Below are positions 6,012 through 8,720 of a stretch of DNA of 8,720 bases, piece after piece. This DNA comes from a bacterium. Lineage in GTDB: Bacteria; Chloroflexota; Dormibacteria; UBA8260; Bog-877. The translations under genes were made by a program, and so were the position numbers. The stretch spans positions 1 through 8,720 of the forward strand of contig JAKAWF010000127.1 in assembly GCA_021817025.1 (NCBI GenBank). Reading direction: 5' to 3'. The notes beneath the pieces were generated by a model. It was not told the origin of the DNA, searched no databases, and saw only the letters and a program-made list of their open reading frames with translations. Every line of letters starts with the position of its first letter. Within the stretch, counting starts at the first letter, position 1.

Positions 6012-6076
6012 TCTCCAACCGCCGTAAGGGCCTGCCGGCAACCCCCGCTCGCGGCCCATCTTCCGACGGCTGGAGA
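6012..6076. repeat. Imperfect inverted repeat between convergent genes
   Basis: TCTCCAACCGCCG (6012-6024) and CGACGGCTGGAGA (6064-6076) match as an inverted repeat at 11 of 13 positions, with a 39-base loop. It lies just after the amidase-like stop and before the end of the convergent oxidoreductase gene, so it may help end both transcripts. There is no T-run, and the function is uncertain. Nothing else is seen in 6011-6151. Confidence 0.3.
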
Positions 6077-6151
6077 CCAAAGCACCGCTCTCTTGATGAA
6101 CGGGCAACCACCCGCCAGCATCACCCAGCGGCCGCCGGCCCGCACTCAGGG

Positions 6152-7081
6152 CTACCGCCCAGCCCCACCACCCCGGTCGGACGGCTCGAAGCGCTCCGGA
6201 GCCACCAAGCCCAACTCCGCAGCCAGCGCCGCCCACTCTGCCGTCGGCACCTGCGCCGGGTCGGGGACGATCACCTGGATGGCCACATGGTCAGCCCCGG
6301 CCTCCAGATGCTCCCGAACCCTGGTGGCCACGCGGCCGGTGTCGCCCCAGCCCACCAGCGCGTCGACCAGGCGATCACTGCCCCCCTCTTCGAAATCCTC
6401 CGACTTGAAGCCCAGGCGCTCCAAGTTGTGACGGTAGTTGGGCAGCCGCAGGTAGGAACCGGTATGGCGGCGCGCGGTGGCGCGCGCCACCTCCGAGTCC
6501 GACTCCAGCACCACCGCCTGCTCCGGGCAGAGGAATTTGTCACCGCCCAGAACGGCTCGGGCCTGCTCGGTGTGCTCCACCGGCACGAAGTAAGGGTGGG
6601 CCCCATCCGCCCTGGCCGCCGCCAGTTCGAGCATGCGGGGCCCGAGCGCGGCCAGCACCCGCAGCGGTCGATCGGTGGGCATCGGCGCGTCGTACTGAGC
6701 CTGATCCATAGCGTCCAGATAGGCTCGCATCGCCGAGTACGGACGATCGTAGGCATGGCCGCGCGGGTTGACCAACGGCACGTGGCTGACGCCCAGCCCG
6801 AGCAGGAAGCGTCCCTGGTAGGCCTCGTCGAGGGTGAGCTGCCCGGCCCTCATCGCCTGCGCGTCTCGGGCCCAGATGCTGGCGATGCCGGACCCCACCA
6901 CCATCCGGTCCGAGGCCCCCAGGAGCAGCGAGGCATTGGCGAAGATCTCGCGGCGGTAGCTCTCCCCCACCCACAGGGTCCCGAAGCCGAGTCGCTCGAG
7001 CCGGGTGACCGCATCCCGCACGACCGCGGCCGGCTGACGATCCAGGGCGGACGTCCAAACTCCGAAGCGGCCCAACTCCAT
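6152..7081 (-). CDS. Luciferase-like F420-dependent oxidoreductase
   Basis: 309 residues of the luciferase-like monooxygenase superfamily, which forms a TIM barrel binding F420 or FMN. It resembles the group described as probable F420-dependent oxidoreductases of the MSMEG_4141 type (TIGR03620): an N-terminal GRFGVWTSALD (4-14), ERLGFGTLWVGES (29-41), GSGIASIWARD (63-73), GRFLLGLGVSHVPLV (90-104) and Y-x8-AYLDAMD (111-126). These match the usual order of strands around the cofactor site. The C-terminal region keeps GDTGRVATRVREHLEAGADHV (246-266), typical of the family. The substrate is unknown for most members. No signal peptide; cytosolic. The ATG at 7081 is the conserved start, six bases after TAGTCT, so it may be leaderless; GGAG also lies two bases upstream, too close for good initiation. 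It is convergent with the amidase-like gene and divergent from the flavin-binding gene. Choice of F420 over FMN is by family, not tested. Confidence 0.9.
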   Translation of the reverse strand: MELGRFGVWTSALDRQPAAVVRDAVTRLERLGFGTLWVGESYRREIFANASLLLGASDRMVVGSGIASIWARDAQAMRAGQLTLDEAYQGRFLLGLGVSHVPLVNPRGHAYDRPYSAMRAYLDAMDQAQYDAPMPTDRPLRVLAALGPRMLELAAARADGAHPYFVPVEHTEQARAVLGGDKFLCPEQAVVLESDSEVARATARRHTGSYLRLPNYRHNLERLGFKSEDFEEGGSDRLVDALVGWGDTGRVATRVREHLEAGADHVAIQVIVPDPAQVPTAEWAALAAELGLVAPERFEPSDRGGGAGR

Positions 7082-7087
7082 GGCTCC

Positions 7088-7093
7088 AGACTA
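7088..7093 (-). promoter_or_regulatory. Possible -10 box of the luciferase-like gene
   Basis: Read leftward, TAGTCT is followed by GGAGCC and then the ATG at 7081, the same six-base spacing as at the MNT gene. It fits TANNNT, but no -35 hexamer is seen, so this is a weak call supported mainly by the recurring geometry. Confidence 0.35.
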
Positions 7094-7301
7094 CCTCGTC
7101 CACCTGCCCTCCGCCCGAACCTCGGCGAGCCGCGGGGACACCGTGATCCGTTCGGCCGTCGGCGAGCTGATTCGAGCGGTCAAGGACGTGCCTGGGGCGG
7201 GACTCACCCGGGTCCCGGCCGGTACTTGCCGGCCTTGGAGGTCTGCCCCGTGACCGCGCCCGCGGGCGCGGCCCGGCCGCCCGCCCCGCGGAGCGTGGGA
7301 G

Positions 7302-7321
7302 TGCCGCGGACTACCGCGGCA
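7302..7321. repeat. Perfect 8-bp-arm palindrome upstream of the flavin-binding gene
   Basis: TGCCGCGG (7302-7309) and CCGCGGCA (7314-7321) are perfect inverted arms around ACTA. The last base is 33 bp before the candidate -10 box of the rightward gene, so it could be an operator for a dimeric regulator. It could also be a transcript hairpin, as the area is extremely GC-rich. Between 7082 and 7301 I see no gene. Confidence 0.45.
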
Positions 7322-7354
7322 TGGTTGGCGAGCCTTCGATCCGACGGCTTGGGC

Positions 7355-7360
7355 TACGAT
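7355..7360 (+). promoter_or_regulatory. Possible -10 box of the flavin-binding gene
   Basis: TACGAT is followed by seven bases and then ATG at 7368, which predicts a leaderless message. The alternative ATG at 7359 would lie inside the box itself, which argues for the 7368 start. A -35 element is not convincing. Confidence 0.45.
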
Positions 7361-7367
7361 GCGTGCC

Positions 7368-8021
7368 ATGAAGGCCCAGCGGCCAGCCACGCCCAGGACG
7401 AGAGTGCGCCGCCACCCGGAGCGGGCCGCCTACGACCGCTCGACGATCGACCGCATCCTGGACGAGGCTCTCATCTGCCACATCGGGTTCGTGGTTGACG
7501 GGGTGCCGTGGGTGGTGCCGACCATGTATGCCCGCGAGGGCGACTTCCTGTACGTGCACGGCTCACCGGTCTCCAGGATGCTGAAGACGGCGGGATCGGG
7601 AGCCGAGGTCTGCGTCACGGTGACCCTGCTGGATGGGCTGGTGCTGGCCCGCTCCGCCTTCCACCACTCCATGAATTACCGCTCGGTGATGCTGGTCGGC
7701 CAGCCTGAGCTCGTGACCGCGATGCCAGAGAAGATGGCCGCGTTCAGGGCCCTGGTCGAGCACGTCGTGCCCGGACGTTGGAACGACATCCGGCCGACCT
7801 CCACCAAAGAACTCAAAGCCACCATGGTCCTGCGCCTGCCCATCGAGGAAGCGTCGTGCAAGCTGCGCGCGGGCGGGCCGGGGGACCCTTCCCAGGACGC
7901 CGAACTGCCCGCCTGGGCTGGGGTGATCCCCGTCCAGCTGGCGGCTGGCCGACCCGTCCCCGCCGATGATCTGGGGCATGGGTTGAGCGTACCGGCTTAC
8001 GTCGCCGACTACCGGCGGTAG
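7368..8021 (+). CDS. NimA-like pyridoxamine 5'-phosphate oxidase (PPOX) superfamily flavin-binding protein
   Basis: 217 residues of the split-barrel flavin-binding fold, related to NimA and the general PPOX group, which bind FMN, F420 or heme and do varied redox work. Visible: YDRSTIDRILDEALICHIGFV (22-42), a first strand-helix unit; GVPWVVPTMYAREGDFLYVHGS (45-66), the substrate and cofactor edge; VCVTVTLLDGLVLARSAFHHSMNYRSVMLVG (81-111), which includes H99-H100 and NYRS, the signature of this subgroup; and LVEHVVPGRW (129-138). A C-terminal segment around AWAGVIPV (182-189) is also typical. The ATG at 7368 is preferred over 7359 because the latter lies in the -10 box and no Shine-Dalgarno is seen for either. 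Cytosolic, no signal peptide. It ends 15 bases before the convergent AhpD-like gene. The exact reaction is unknown; family assignment is strong. Confidence 0.88.
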   Translation: MKAQRPATPRTRVRRHPERAAYDRSTIDRILDEALICHIGFVVDGVPWVVPTMYAREGDFLYVHGSPVSRMLKTAGSGAEVCVTVTLLDGLVLARSAFHHSMNYRSVMLVGQPELVTAMPEKMAAFRALVEHVVPGRWNDIRPTSTKELKATMVLRLPIEEASCKLRAGGPGDPSQDAELPAWAGVIPVQLAAGRPVPADDLGHGLSVPAYVADYRR

Positions 8022-8036
8022 GGCCGGGCCGGCCGG

Positions 8037-8408
8037 TCAGGCCCCCACTGTGGGCGGTGAGCTCTTGCTGGCGAACTGCTGATACGCCTGCCACGCCCGT
8101 GGCCCGTAGACCGTGGCCGGGCCCCCGTCGAGCAACACCGTCAGCCCGATCATCTCTGCCACCTCCTGGGCCGTCGCCCCGCGCCGCGCGGCGCCCCGGG
8201 CGTGGGCGGCGATGCAGCCGTCACAGCGCTTCACGATCGAGATGGCCAGCGCGATCAGCTCCTTGTGCTTGGCCGAGAGCTCACCTTCGGCCAGGGCCGC
8301 CCGGTGGATGGCGGCGTACGCTGACCAGACCTCGGGAATCGCCTGCCGCAGGTCGGCCACCGGCTGGCTGAGGTCGGTCAGGACCTCCTGGTAGTTGGTC
8401 ATGGACAT
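8037..8408 (-). CDS. AhpD-like carboxymuconolactone decarboxylase family protein
   Basis: 123 residues, all-helical. Residues 50-69 carry E50-x11-C62-x2-C65-x3-H69 (KELIALAISIVKRCDGC then IAAH), the same spacing as the proton relay and redox cysteines of AhpD, an alkylhydroperoxidase partner. Such proteins reduce peroxides or regenerate peroxidases; true carboxymuconolactone decarboxylases lack this CxxC, so a thiol redox role is more likely. The following ARGAARRGATAQEVAEMIGL (70-89) is the standard family helix. Start at 8408: GGGGAG lies seven bases upstream, a good Shine-Dalgarno; a second ATG at 8402 is possible. It is divergent from the dienelactone hydrolase-like gene across 73 bases. 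Complete and ordinary in length. Substrate unknown. Confidence 0.9.
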   Translation of the reverse strand: MSMTNYQEVLTDLSQPVADLRQAIPEVWSAYAAIHRAALAEGELSAKHKELIALAISIVKRCDGCIAAHARGAARRGATAQEVAEMIGLTVLLDGGPATVYGPRAWQAYQQFASKSSPPTVGA

Positions 8409-8469
8409 GGCTTGTCTCCCCGACTGATGGCCCGTAGGCAGGCGGCCGGTCCCGCGCCGGCTCGCGTGT

Positions 8470-8475
8470 CAGAAT
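8470..8475 (+). promoter_or_regulatory. Possible -10 box of the dienelactone hydrolase-like gene
   Basis: CAGAAT is followed by GCGGGC and ATG at 8482, again six bases. It deviates from TANNNT at the first base, so the call rests on the recurring spacing and the absence of a Shine-Dalgarno upstream of this start. Confidence 0.35.
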
Positions 8476-8481
8476 GCGGGC

Positions 8482-8720
8482 ATGTGCTGTGCTGATGATG
8501 CGCTTCCACCGTTCCCGCCGATCCGCGGCGGGGCCCCTGACGGTGATCTGCTGGTCCTCGCCGGCGCCGATGGAACCAGGTTCTCCGCCTACGGGGCACT
8601 CCCAGAGGAGGCCAACGGGGCCGGGATCGTGATCCTGCCGGATGTGCGCGGCCTGCACCACTTCTACGAGGAGCTGGCGCTCAGGTTTGCGGAGACCGGA
8701 CGGCCCGCGATCGCCATCGA
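8482..8720 (+). CDS. Dienelactone hydrolase family protein, N-terminal part (runs off the window)
   Basis: The frame from ATG 8482 is open for 79 codons to the window edge with no stop. It begins MCCADDALPP, passes GADGTRFSAYGALPEE and reaches GIVILPDVRGLHHFYEELALRFAETGRPAIAI. The strand VILPDVRGLHHFYEELALRFAE is the typical second strand and helix of dienelactone hydrolase-type alpha/beta hydrolases, whose Cys-Asp-His triad would lie beyond the window. Members hydrolyse lactones or esters, often in breakdown of aromatic compounds; the substrate here cannot be told. The start MC plus acidic residues is common in actinobacterial members. It is divergent from the AhpD-like gene, so the two may share control through the 73-base gap. 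Confidence 0.82.
   Translation, partial: MCCADDALPPFPPIRGGAPDGDLLVLAGADGTRFSAYGALPEEANGAGIVILPDVRGLHHFYEELALRFAETGRPAIAI

Noticed and set aside
7080..7252. 57-codon rightward frame from ATG 7080 in the intergenic region
   Set aside because: No Shine-Dalgarno or promoter, no recognised domain, and it overlaps the start codon of the divergent gene.
6287..7498. 403-codon rightward frame antisense to the luciferase-like gene
   Set aside because: The longest frame in this part, but it is antisense to a well-matched family protein and runs on into the flavin-binding gene in the wrong frame.
8021..8044. GC-rich dyads between the convergent flavin-binding and AhpD-like genes as a shared terminator
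   Set aside because: Several overlapping GGCC/CCGG pairings are possible, as expected from composition, and there is no T-run on either strand.
1..8720. CRISPR array, tRNA or rRNA genes
   Set aside because: No regularly spaced repeats with unique spacers, no tRNA cloverleaf and no rRNA core sequences were seen. The 22-bp array has only three copies with gaps too short for CRISPR spacers.

Overview
The window looks like a piece of chromosome from a high-GC actinobacterium or a close relative. The evidence is GC-rich coding sequence through most of the window, an F420-type luciferase-like oxidoreductase, flavin/redox gene families common in Actinomycetota, and several genes whose start codon lies 6-7 bases after a TANNNT-like -10 box, the leaderless arrangement common in that phylum. 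The genus cannot be set from sequence alone.

Left part (about 1-2240) is accessory in character. It opens with a short dyad and a Rho-independent terminator that close an unseen rightward transcript. A two-gene leftward operon follows: a winged-helix plus minimal nucleotidyltransferase protein (MNT, 1307-687), overlapped by 8 bases by a HEPN-like protein (694-272). This is the layout of a HEPN/MNT (type VII-like) toxin-antitoxin module. Its promoter has an extended -10 box six bases before the ATG and two near-identical 16-18 bp palindromes spaced 20 bp just upstream, so autoregulation by the antitoxin's own winged helix is a reasonable inference. This operon is visibly less GC-rich than the rest. 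Next comes a gene-poor stretch (about 1366-2362) with a cluster of TGTCA/TGACA repeats, three of them at exactly 22-bp spacing followed by an inverted copy, and then a strong hairpin. It resembles the multi-repeat end of an IS21-type element or an iteron-like array, with no transposase or replication gene seen.

Middle (2363-6010): a leftward phospholipase D superfamily protein with two HKD-type motifs, the first lacking its Asp; a leftward OmpR-type winged-helix protein whose apparent 5' coding sequence is cut by an in-frame TAG; and, divergent from it, a rightward membrane-anchored Amidase_3 protein in which the second zinc-binding His is replaced by Trp.

Right (6152-8720): ordinary metabolic and redox genes. 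These are an F420-dependent luciferase-like oxidoreductase (leftward), a NimA/PPOX-like flavin-binding protein (rightward), an AhpD-like carboxymuconolactone decarboxylase family protein (leftward, convergent, 15 bp away), and the first 79 codons of a dienelactone hydrolase family protein (rightward) that runs off the window. No tRNA, rRNA or CRISPR array was seen.
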